This document shows positions 1 to 10,062 of a stretch of 64,000 nucleotides of DNA, piece after piece; positions within the stretch are counted from its first letter, which is position 1, and each line of letters begins with the position of its first letter. This DNA comes from Closterium sp. Naga37s-1. Its lineage: Eukaryota; Streptophyta; Zygnematophyceae; Desmidiales; Closteriaceae. The stretch lies in NCBI GenBank assembly GCA_947471745.1, contig CANJKZ010000264.1, positions 379,501 through 443,500 of the forward strand. The letters are read 5' to 3'. The notes beneath the pieces were generated by a model. That model was not told the origin of the DNA. It ran no database searches and saw only the letters and a program-made list of their open reading frames with translations. The translations under genes and the position numbers were made by a program.

Positions 1-219
1 CGAATTATATTCGTAACAACGTTGAATCGATTAACCGTGCGACAATCACGACCAATTCCGTTTGATTCCACTATGAGAAAAAAATAACAGTACGGTTGTG
101 CTTACTACATCAGGGTGAGAACAAATAATCTTCAGCACCAACTGCTCTACCACCAAAAAGTGGGTGATTCATTGCAGGGCGCCAGCTCTGGCACACACCA
201 CTTTCTAGAAAAGGTGAGG
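1..219 (-). repeat. Partial 3' LTR of copia A
   Basis: This stretch is repeated in the same orientation at about 12,988-13,208 with roughly ten differences. It directly follows the truncated RNase H frame of element A on the minus strand. The likely LTR start on the minus strand is the TGGTGTGTGCC sequence near 201, but similarity runs some 18 bases further, through ctttctagaaaa, so the exact boundary is uncertain. The rest of the LTR lies outside the window. Confidence 0.65.
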
Positions 220-3200
220 TACCAAGGCTTGTTCGCGACCCTGATCGCGCTCTGGTTGTCGGAGTGCAGGCGGAAGTTCGGCGAAGCTGTAATTTTCGCC
301 TCATGCAGCAGTTCCTGAAGGTAGAGGCCTTCGCGAATGACTACTGTTGCTGCGATGAACTCGGCTTCCGCCGATGACAGGGCAACCAGCTCCTGTTTCT
401 GCGAATTCCAGGAGATGGGGCCGCTGGGCTCGAGGCGGAAAAGAAAGCCTGTCCTGAACCGTCGATTGTCGAGGTCAGCGGCATGATCAACATCCACGTA
501 GCCGACGAGGTTGAAGGACGCGGTTGGGATGGTGGAGTAGCAGAGCCCAACATTGGGCGTGGAGATGAAGAACTGGAGAGCCTACTGAAGATCTAGGAGA
601 TTCTCAACAGTTGGTTTGCGGGAGCACTGAGTTAACTGAGAGATCGGGCCTGCAGGTAACAGAGGCGAAGAGTAGGCATCCCAACTGCTGCTGGTAGGTC
701 TGAAGCCCAGTGGGGGACAAGTCTTTGTTGTCAGGCTTGTGGTTGGGTCCTGGAGTGCGGTAAGGGGTGGAGAGTGGTGCAGGTGCAACGTTGAAGCGCT
801 TGCCAAGTTCCTCTTTGTACTTGGCTGCTGAGAGATGAATGGCTTCTGGCGAGAGATTTTGAGCCCGAGAAACTGCTTCACGTCGTGGTTGCAGGTGATG
901 TCAACGCGCCCCGCGAGATTTTTCTCGAACTGTTCAAGCAGTTCGTTGCTCGATCCTGTGTAGAGGAGTTCGTCGACGTAGACCGTGAGTAGAATGTATT
1001 CGCCGCGGAAAACGCGGCGATACATGCCGGGATCGTGAGGCAGCTACTTGAAGCCTATCTCAAGGGGGATGTTGTGCAGGTACTGCTGCCAGAGCCTTGG
1101 CGCATGTTTGATCCCATAAAGGGACTTTCGCAGCTGGCACACACGTGAGTCTCCCTCGCCGTATGTGTGCGGCTGCTCCACGTAGATTATAGCATCTACT
1201 AATGCGTAGAGGAATGGGTTCTTCACGTCGATCTGTCAGAGCGGGAGGTGTCGGGCGGCAGCGATGGCGAGCAGGATTCTGACGGAGGTGTGGCGGCTGA
1301 CCGGCGCAAACGTTTGGTCGAAGTCGATGCAGTGGCTCTGGTCGTAGCCTTGTACAACCTAGCGCGCCTTGAATCGCTCAATCGTGCCGTCCGCTGCGGT
1401 CTTCACGCGGAAGACCCATTTCCCGAGAGAGAATCCTTCTCCCCTTGATTGCCGCTCGATCAATGAGCACCCAGGTATCGCGGGACTCAAGTGCCTTGAT
1501 TTCCGCATCCATCGTCTCGCGCCATTCCTTGCTGTGTGGTCCCGCGAGAGCTTGGCGCAGATTCTTCGGCTCGATGACACGTGGCTCTGTTGAGGTGGCG
1601 GTGTGGAGCCCGAGAAGTTGAAGTCCAGAGACGGTGCTGTCGTGGCGGTGCTGCGGGATGACCTCCTGCACATCGTCATCGTCGCTTTCTGGTTCAGGTG
1701 GTGCTGGCGGTGCTGCGCCTCTGCCGCTTTCGCTTCCGCTTCCGCTTCCGCTTCCGCTTGCGCCCGCTCCTCCTCCAGGGGAGTCGTCATCATCGTCGTC
1801 GCTACCGCGGCGATCACCTCCTGTGAACTCGCCTCTGGTGTCCTGCTCCAGAATGGCTGCTGCAGCTTGGTCCTCAGGTGAGGCGTAGCTGTGCCCGTTG
1901 TTGGCGTAAACGTGATTCGCGTTCGCCTCTTCGTCTTCGCGGAATTGCCTGAGAAAGAGCCGCTCGTAGAAAATGACGTCACGCGCATTTGCGACCTTCT
2001 GGCTCATGAGGTCAAGGATGAGCCACGCCTTGTGTTCGTGGCTGATGCCGAGGTGAATCCCCCAGCGTGCGCGGCTTGTGAATTTCCCGATGGTTGACGT
2101 TGGCGGGCGGTACTGCACCATGCATCCCCACACGTGGAGCATGAATGTGTCGCCCTTGGTTCCCGTCCACTGCACATGCGGCAATGAGTTGCCGGTGATG
2201 ACCGTGGCTAACAGCAAGTTGTGCACCCGCACGGCGTGGTGCATTGCGTAGGTCCAGTAGGTTGGCGGAAGCTTCGATTGCTTCATCAACGCCCATACCT
2301 TCGTCATGAGCGTTCGGTTCATGTGCTCAGCTACGCGTTGCTGCTGGTGTGCGTAGGGGAGGGAAATATGTTGCTCAATTCCCTTCTGCGCCAGGTTATC
2401 ATGCAGCTCCTTGCTCCTGAACTCCGCAGCGCCATCAGATTGCCAGATTTCCAGTTTCTCCCCAGATTGCCGCTGTGCGTGTGCGAACCAGAGGCAGAAC
2501 ACTTCGTACGCTCTGCTGCACGCCTCCACGTTCATGATCAAGACGCAGCGCGTTCCTGCGTCGACAAAGGTGAGCGTATACAACTCGTCATTGATTCCGC
2601 AGTGCCCCACGTTGAGGAAGTCGCTGTACACCTTGTACAGCTTCGGGTAGCGATTGGTTCCAGGTTCGAGCAGTGCGAACGACTGGTGACTCAGCGCAGC
2701 TTCGGGGCGAACGGTGTAGTTGCGCGGATGTGTCGCACCTCTCACTTCGGTGCCATCAGGGCGCAGGAGTGCGCCAGGTGCAAATACGCTAGCCTCGATG
2801 CAGTTCTTTAACGTTACGCGCGAGGGGTGACCGAGGCGCTGGTGCCATAGGGCATCGTCAGCGCGGAATCCAGATGTGCGCATGTAGCATGCGCGCACTA
2901 CTTTGGGGTCTTTGTCAGGTACTTGGGCAGGTTCCGCCGCTGCTTCTTCAGCTCCTTCTTCTTCGTTCGCCGTCGTCAGCATCAGCGCCAAGAATTCCCT
3001 GTTAAGAATTACGTAGAAGGGAATGTTAGTCTCGAGGATGGTTCCAGGAACAAAGGTTGGCTCGCCCGGCTCGGGGGCAGGTCCGTAGACGGTGCGCCGC
3101 GGGGTAGAGGGCTCGTTTCCCCAGTCGATGGTTTCCCAAGGGTCGCTTCCTGGCTGGATGTGAGGTGGGGGTAGTGTGGGTGCAGGACGGCGTGGGGGGC

Positions 3201-3221
3201 GACCAAGAGGAACGACAGGAG
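147..3221 (-). pseudogene. Copia A integrase, reverse transcriptase and RNase H remnant
   Basis: The open frame from about 3,221 down to 1,378 holds a GAG-pre-integrase motif (WHQRLGHPS) and an integrase core with YSDF, WQSDGAAEF and a glutamate in QRVAEHMNRT, then an acidic, serine-rich linker. Reverse transcriptase follows in pieces: DAEIKALESRDTWVL near 1,500, VCQLRKSLYGIKHAPRLW near 1,100 and YVDELLYTG near 960. RNase H appears at 147-497 (SAEAEFIAA, HSDNQSAIRVANKP) and stops abruptly where the LTR repeat begins, about 50 residues short of the usual end. Frame changes near 1,370, 1,230, 1,030 and 560 show decay. The catalytic box reads YVDE rather than YVDD. Confidence 0.85.
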
Positions 3222-3226
3222 GTTCT

Positions 3227-3357
3227 TGTCAAACTATTATAATGTTTAAGCTGTGTATGCTGTAGTGGGGTAGCCCATAAGGGGTACAACCCAATTAGGG
3301 TTAGTACTTGTACCAAATTTCTTCTCAATGCATTCATCCTCGTTCAGTTTCTTGACA
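3227..3357 (+). repeat. 5' LTR of copia B with adjoining primer binding site
   Basis: The 131-bp segment starts TGTCAA and ends TTGACA, a perfect 6-bp inverted terminal repeat of the LTR type. It is followed at once (3,358-3,369) by TGGTTTCAGAGC, one base away from the usual copia primer binding site TGGTATCAGAGC, which pairs with the 3' end of initiator tRNA-Met. No second copy is seen at the right end of B. Confidence 0.75.
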
Positions 3358-3404
3358 TGGTTTCAGAGCACGTCCTGTTCTAGGACCGTTTTTTTTAGGG
3401 CCCA

Positions 3405-4080
3405 CCGATTCGTTAGCTGCCCGTAGCACCCTACCCCACCATTCGCGCTGCCCTGCCCTGCCCTGACCGTCGCGCTGCCCTGCTCGCCGCGCGCCGCCCT
3501 GCCCTGCCCGCGCGCCGCCCTTTTCAGCCCGCGCGCCGCCCTGCTGGCCGCGCGCCGCCCTGCTGCCCGCACGCCGCCCTGCTGGCCGCGCACTACTCTG
3601 CCCTGCCCGTCGCGCTGCCCTGCTAGCGCCGCGCCGCCCTGCCCTGCCCGTCGCGCCGCCCTGCTGGTTGCGAGCCGTCCTCCCCTGCCCGCCGCGCTGC
3701 CCTGCTAGTGCCGCGCCGCCTTGCTGGCCGCCGCGTCGCCCTGCCCTGCCTGCGCGCCGCCCTGCTGGCCGCCGCACCGCCATGCCCTGCCCGCGCGCCG
3801 CCTTGCTGGCCGCCGCCCTGCCCTGCCCTGCCCGCGTGCTGCCCTGCTGGCCGCCGCCCTGCCCTGCCCTGCCCGCGTGCCGCTCTGCTGGCAGCCGCCC
3901 TGCCCTGCCCTGCCCGCATGCCGCCCTGCTGGCCGCTGCCCTGCTGGCCGCCGCCCTGCCCTGCCAGTTGCGCCGCCCCGCCCTGCCCTGCGCGCTTCCC
4001 TAGCGCTTGCGCGCCGCCCTGCCCGTCGCGCCGTCCTTGCTTGCGTGCTACCCTACTGCTCGCGCGCCACCCTGCTCTGC
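3405..4080 (+). repeat. GC-rich minisatellite leader of copia B
   Basis: About 30 imperfect units built from CCCTGCCCTGCCCGC, GCGCCGCCCTGCTGG and CCGC blocks fill the space between primer binding site and gag. Because the unit lacks stop codons, long spurious frames run through it on both strands, one fused to the gag start. I regard the repeat as untranslated leader. Confidence 0.75.
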
Positions 4081-4085
4081 CCGCT

Positions 4086-5361
4086 ATGGCTACTCTCAGC
4101 ATCCTCACATTCGATCGTGAGGGCCGTCCGATCCAGTTCGATACGTGGCTCGATGACTTACAGCTGTACCTACTGAGCGATTCTAGAGACGGCGTTTCGT
4201 TGTTTGACCTCACGTCTCGAGCCTCTCTCGCCCCTCCTGACACACCTGACAGTGCGACTCGCTCACAGTGGCTTACCCGTGACGCCACTGCTCGCCTAGC
4301 CGTTCGCAACCACTTACCGTTAGCCGAACGCGTTCACTTTGGCCAGCACAAGACTGCTAAAGCCTTGTACGACGCTGTAGTCACTCTTTACTCCTCCCCT
4401 GCCACTGCTGCTCTCGGCCACCTTATACTGCCCTACCTTTTTCCCGAGCTGTCCGCCTTTGCCACAGTCGACAACCTCATCACCCACCTTCGCACTAGCG
4501 ACACTCACTACCGACACTCTAGACGAGAACCCTCCCCCCATGTACATCAAACTCTACTTCATCGTCACCCGCCTCCCTGACTCTCTTCGCGCAGTTAGGG
4601 ACCTCTTTCTCGCCATGGACTCCACGGACCTCACTGTCGACCTGCTCGAGAAGCACCTCCTTGCAGCTGAGGCTAGCATAGTTGCTGTAGGTGCTGCTCG
4701 TGGCACTCCTCGCACTCCCTTCTTAAAGGGGTGTTCCCCCTCCCCCCTTGCCCCCTCTTTCGCTTCTGCTACTGCTGTTGACTTCCTTTGTGCTGAGGAG
4801 GTCGGGTCTGCGTCTGCTCCTAGTGAGAGGCGCCGCAGCGGCAAGGGCAAGGGAGGCAAGGGTGGTGGGGGTGGCAGCGGTGGAGGCGGTGGTGGGGGCG
4901 ATGGAGGCGGTGGAGTTGGCGGTGGTGGCGGAGGGAGTGGTGGTGGGAGTGGAGGCGTTGGTGGCGGCGGTGGTGGCGGCAGTGGGAGTGGTGCCGGTGG
5001 CAGTGGTGGTGATTGGGGTGGAACCGGTCAGAGGAGAGGTTCTGGCGGTGGTCAGAGGCAGCAGCAGTAGCGTCCGCGTGAGACCCCTACGCCACAGGAG
5101 CTTCGTGAGTGGTTTGCTCAGCGTGGAGCGTCTGGGGGTAGTGTTCGCTGCCAGTACCTCATTCGCACAGGTGACCACCCTGGTCATACATGCCGGAAGG
5201 TTGGTCACACACAGTCCCACTGCTTCTCCTGTCTTGACCACGCCTGGCGTGCAGAGTTTCCCGACGCAACTGAGCTCCCCCGCTGGCTAGAGCTGCTTAG
5301 GCAGGGTGTGGATATCTTTGCTCTTGACTATGACGCTCTCCTTGCTGCCATGTATGCTTAA
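4086..5361 (+). pseudogene. Copia B gag remnant
   Basis: The frame opens with MATLSILTFDREG and continues through a UBN2-type capsid region (FDTWLDDLQLYL, KTAKALYDAVV, ITHLRTSD). A frameshift near 4,510 moves it to the next frame, which carries NPPPMYIKLYFIV and the LEKHLLAAE helix, then a Gly/Ser/Lys-rich tract. A stop at 5,068 interrupts it. Beyond the stop a cysteine/histidine-rich segment (CQYLIRTGDHPGHTC) resembles the zinc-knuckle zone of copia gag. Homology is by recognition of the family; the breaks are seen directly. Confidence 0.8.
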
Positions 5362-5389
5362 ACTGTTAGTGCTGAGGGTGACTGTTACC

Positions 5390-6918
5390 TGTGTGTGCCG
5401 CCCGGCCCAGGTATAGAGGCTATTGCTCTAGGTGCTAGTGAGTCTGCTCTCCCTTGTACTGCGCCTGCTGAGGCTTTGCACACCTTTACGCTTGACTCAG
5501 GTGCTTCCTGCTGTTTCTTTTGTGACAGTACCATAGTCACACCACTCCCTGCACATGTTGCAGTCAGACTGGCTGACCCCTCAGGGGGCCCAGTTCTTGC
5601 CCGTTCCTCCACTGTTCTCCCGTGTCCGGAAGTTCCGTCCGGCTCACTCTCAGGTCTTCACCCCCCCTCGTTCTCTACAAACTTGGTGAGTACCGCTGCC
5701 CTCCAGGATGCGATGGTCACTACCACCACTCCTGGGGGTTAGCGTGTGTCGATCTGCACGTGTACACGGACGGGCCGTCACCTGGCCACGTTCACCCGTC
5801 GGCCTGGGTCGAGTCTGTACACACTGACTACTGAGCCTCCTCAGGTAGCTGCGTCTAGTCAGGTGCCCGCGTCAGGTCCGGTAGCAGCCCCCTGCTCGTG
5901 TCGCCTCCTGTCGCACCAGACTCTCCTTTGGCACCACCGCCTTGGTCACCCCTCCCTGCCACGCCTCCGTGGCATGCACTCCCGCCTCCTTGTCTCTGGT
6001 CTTCCCAGGTCTCTGCCTCCCCTCCCACCCTCGCCTGCCCCTCCCTGCCTTCCCTGTGTCGAGGGGCGGCAGCGCGCCGGTCCTCACTCCTCCTCGTTTC
6101 CCCCGACGACTGCTCCCATGCAGACTCTCCACATGGACGTGTGGGGCCCATCTCGCGTCCATGGACAGGGCCGCGAGCAATACTTTCTGCTGGTTGTTGA
6201 CGACTACTCACGTTACACCACGATCTTTTCCTTGCGCAGCAAGGGGGAGGTCCCTTATGATTTGATCCCTTGGATCCGTGCACTCCGTCTCCAGCTCCGC
6301 GAGCGGTTCCGCGAGGACCTTCCTGTCCTGCGTCTGCACTTTGACAGAGGTGGTGAGTTCGCCTCCGACCTCATGCGGGAATTTTGTCATTTGGAGGGCA
6401 TTCGCCAGTCGTTCATGCTTCCGGCCTCTCCGCAGCAGAATGGGGTTGCTGAGCGCCGCATTGGCTTAGTCATGGAGGTCGCTCGTACCTCCATGGTCCA
6501 TGCGGCTGCTCCCCATTTTCTGTGGCCGTTGCGGTCCGGTACGCTGCGCATCAGCTCAACCTCTGGCCCCGTGTCTCCTTGCCGGAGACCACACCTACAC
6601 TGCGTTGGACGGGGGAGGTTGGCGATGCGTCGGTGTTCCGGGTCTGGGGCTCTTCGTGCCTTTGTCCTTGATACCTCTGCGGACAAGCTCTCCTTCCGCG
6701 CCATTCCCTGTGTCTTCCTTGGCTTTCCCCTTGACGCGCCTGGCTGGCAGTTTTACCACCCCACCACGCGCTGTGTCCTGCCCTCTCAGGACGTCACGTT
6801 TGACGAGTCGGTTCCCTTTTACCGTCTCTTCCCCTACCGCACTGCCCCTCTCCCCCCCCCCCCGCCGCTCTTCCTCGCACTGCCCCCCCCCCCGCCCCTC
6901 AGGGTCCTTCTCCTTTAG
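5390..6918 (+). pseudogene. Copia B protease and integrase remnant
   Basis: The protease carries the aspartic motif LDSGAS near 5,497. After a stop at about 5,740 the integrase frame holds WHHRLGHPS (pre-integrase), HMDVWGP, VVDDYSRY, FDRGGEF and the SPQQNGVAERR glutamate block, a clear copia DD35E core. A frameshift near 6,535 breaks the frame before the usual conserved asparagine-rich helix. The end becomes proline-rich and leads into the linker repeats. Confidence 0.85.
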
Positions 6919-6959
6919 GTGTGTCTCAAGTAGACCCACTCCCCTTGGCTGAGCCTGTC

Positions 6960-7780
6960 GAGGTCACTGTCGACTCTGGTGCTGTTGGGGATGGTGCTGC
7001 TAGGGGTGCTGTGTCTGGGGGTGCTGAGCCTGAGCGTGCGGAGCCTAGGGGTGCTGAGATTGGGGTTGCTGAGTCTGAGGGTGCGGAGCCTGGGGGCGCT
7101 GAGCCTGAGCGTGCAGAGCCTGGGGGTGCTGAGCCTGGGGTTGCGGAGCCTGGGGGTGCTGAGCCAGAGGGTGCGGAGCCTGGGGGTACTGAGTCTGGGG
7201 GTGCTGAGCCTAGAGGTACTGTGTCTGCTGGAGGTCCTATGGGAGCCTCACTCTCCACCGCAGCTGTGCGAGTGGTTTACTCGGCGCACCCGTCTTCGGA
7301 GTGGCGCTGCTGGAGCTGGGGGGCCTGCCGCTGGAGGCATTGGAGCTGCAGGCACTGGAGCTGCTGGTCCTGGAGGTGTTGGAGCTGCTGGTCCCGGAGG
7401 TGCTTGTGCTAGAGGTACTGGAGCTGCTGGAGCTGGTGGTACTGCATGCGCTGGAGCTAGAGAGACCCTGGAGCTGGAGGCGCTAGAGCTGGAGGTACCG
7501 GAGGTGCTGGAGCTGCTGGTCCAGGAGGTGCTCGGTCTGGAGGTACTGGAGCTGCCGGTGCTGGTGGTGCTGCTGGTACTCGAGGTGCTGGAGGTGCTGA
7601 AGGTGCTTGAGCCGCTGGTCCCGGAGGTGCTCGTACTGGAGGTACTAGAGCTGCTGGAGCTGGTGGTGCTGTAGGCGCTGGAGCTGGAGACCCTGTAGCT
7701 GGAGACCTTGGAGCAGGAGGTGCTGGCCTTGGGCGTGCTGGAGTTGTCGGTACTGGTGCTGAAGGCACTGTGCGGCCGCG
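6960..7780 (+). repeat. Linker repeats of copia B pol (Gly/Ala/Glu/Pro)
   Basis: Imperfect 15-30 bp units such as GGTGCTGAGCCTGGGG and later GGTGCTGGAGCTGCTGG encode repeated GAEP and then GAAGAGG-type peptides in one frame. They lie between integrase and reverse transcriptase, where copia polyproteins have a flexible low-complexity linker. The frame changes within the repeats near 7,250. Confidence 0.7.
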
Positions 7781-8299
7781 ACCGTTTTTCGTTCCACTGC
7801 TTCGCCAGGTTCTTAGTCTCCCGTCTTCTACTGGCCTTACTCCACCTGTACTATGTCCACCGCCTGACCAGTCGCACCCATAGTTACAGCCAGACTCCCC
7901 ATTGCTTGCTCCTTCTCCTTACACTGAGCAGACAGACTCTCTTACAAAGCGTCGTGCGCCTGAGTCTCGTCCTGCCTCGCCTGTTCGCGCTATTCGCACT
8001 GGTCGTCGTGTTCCTCTCTTCCAGACGTTCCGGACCCTGAGTCCGACTTGGTTCGTGCTGCCAGCCCTACTTTCACACGTCTCCTAGCCACTGTTGTCAC
8101 CGACCCTTCGTTTGAGTCCACTGCTGCGTCTGCCCTAGTTGTTGAGCTTGATGAATTTGCTGCTGCGTGTCGTCTCGAATACGCCGCTAGTCTTGTTGCT
8201 GAGTCTGAGTTTGTCTGTCCTCCGTCCGTCGGGGGTGAGTGTGCTCTTGGCACGGACGTCCTTGAGCACAGGTAGGAGGACTTTGAGTGTCTTGCAGCC

Positions 8300-9933
8300 G
8301 CTGTACCTCATCTCGTGGCCATGCTGCTTGCACCTGAGGGAGACCAGGATGCACCGGACATCCTGACCCCGCGCTCTTACGCAGAGGCGATTACGGGTCC
8401 CTACTCCTCTCACAGCCATGGACGCAGAGATGGCATCCTGGAAGTCCACAGGCACTTACGTCGACGTAGTTCCCCCTCGTGGGGCGAACATAGTCGATGG
8501 CATGTGGATTTTCAGGATGAAGCAGCCGCCGGGTTCTCCGCCTGTCTTCAAGGCTCGTTACGTTGCACGAGGCTTTAGTCAGCGATAGGGAGTTGACTTC
8601 TTCCAGGCCTTCTCCCCTACCCCGAAGATGACCACTCTTCGGGTGCTGCTGCACGTTGCCGTTCAGCGTGACTACGAGCTTCACTCTCTTGACTTCAGCA
8701 CAACTTTCTTACATGGCAGCTTGCACGAGGAGATCTGGCTGCGCCGCCCACCTGGCTTCACTGGGTCGTTTCCTGCAGGTATCCAGTGGAGCCTCCAGCG
8801 GCCAGTCTATGGTCTCCGCCAGGGGGCCTCGTGAGTCGCACGACACACTGAGGACGACACTTGCGGCTCTTGGGTTTGCTCCTTCGACTGCTGACCCGTT
8901 GCTGTTTCTGCGCACCGGCACTTCGTTGCTGCCGTTCTACATCCTCGTGTACGTCGACGACTTGGTTTTTGCCACTGCTGACACTGAGGCACTGGCCCTT
9001 GTGAAGTCAGAGCTACATAAGAGACACACCTGCACTGACTTGGGTGAGCTGCGCAGCTATCTTGGCTTGCAGATCACCCGGGACAAAGCACGGCGCACCA
9101 TCACCCTGACTCAGTCACACATGGTGCACCAGGTCCTTCAGCGCTTCGGCTTCCGGTTCTCCTTGCCACAGTCCACTCTTCTGCCTATCGGTCACTCGCT
9201 CTCAGCTCCACCTTCGGACGAGTCCATAGAGCCGAGTGGCCCGTATCCAGGGCTTGAGGGCTGCCTTCTGTACCTGATGACTTGCAATCGAACTGACCTT
9301 GCCTACCCTCTTAGCATCCTGACACGCTACGTTGCGCACGGGAGACACCGACCAGAGCATTGGGAGGCCGCTAAGAGGGTGTTGCGCTACTTGTGCAGTA
9401 CATCGAGCATGGGGCTCGCGCTTGGAGGACGGGGTCCAGTTGTCCTCACTGGACACACAGACGCGTCTTGGGTTGACGACTTGGCTACGCAGCGGTCGTC
9501 ACAGGGTTACACTTTCAGCCTTGGCTCCGGCTCTGTTTCTTGGCGGTCTACCCGCTCGACTTCTGTTCTCAGTTCCAATTGTGAGGCTGAGATCTACGCA
9601 GGGGCCATGGCTGCACAGGAGTTACGCTGGCTCACCTACCTGCTGACCGACTTGGGAGAGCGGCCTCGTTCTCCTCCAGTTTTGTACGTAGACAACAAGG
9701 CCATGATTGCCTTGTGTCAGGAGCACAGACTGGAGCACAGGACCATGCACATCGCTCTGCGTTACTTCGTTGCTCAAGAGTTGCAGCAGCATGGTCAGCT
9801 TCGTCTTGCTTACGTGGCTATTTGGGCCAACACTGCTGATATATTCACCAAGGCACTTCAGTCCGGTGATCATCAGCGTTTCTGTACTGCTTTAAGCCTT
9901 CTGCCTACTTCGTCTCACTTGCTCACTGCGTGA
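8300..9933 (+). pseudogene. Copia B reverse transcriptase and RNase H remnant
   Basis: Reverse transcriptase begins with MDAEMASWKSTGTYVDVVP and KARYVARGFSQR, stops at 8,586, resumes with VDFFQAFSPTPKM and LDFSTTFLHG, shifts frame near 8,830, then continues to 9,933 with the catalytic VYVDDLVF, LGLQITRD and an RNase H region (TGHTDASWVDD, SSNCEAEIYA, YVDNKAMIALCQ). The last frame is the best preserved part of the element. It ends in a run typical of copia C-termini (ANTADIFTKAL). Confidence 0.88.
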
Positions 9934-10062
9934 CTTTGCTTGTACTGTGATATATATATATACACCTGCATGCTTACACTTGCTAGGTTGTGATCACTGT
10001 ACTTCTTGTTCTCATTTGTATAACTCTCCATGTGAACTGGCCTTGTGGCCATTTGCTTGTGC

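Larger units (their letters stand above)
3227..10007 (+). mobile_element. Decayed Ty1/copia retrotransposon B, nested in A
   Basis: On the plus strand the order is 5' LTR, primer binding site, long GC-rich leader, gag, protease, integrase, Gly/Glu/Pro-rich linker, reverse transcriptase and RNase H. The left flank ends in gttct (3,222-3,226), and the same five bases occur at 10,008-10,012, where element A sequence resumes in the same frame. That fits a target-site duplication. The right end lacks any recognisable copy of the 131-bp left LTR, so the 3' LTR is lost or rearranged. Internal stops and frameshifts mean it cannot encode a full polyprotein. Confidence 0.8.

Noticed and set aside
3708..4085. 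N-terminal extension of copia B gag
   Set aside because: The frame is open only because the leader minisatellite lacks stops; MATLSILTF at 4,086 is the natural gag start.
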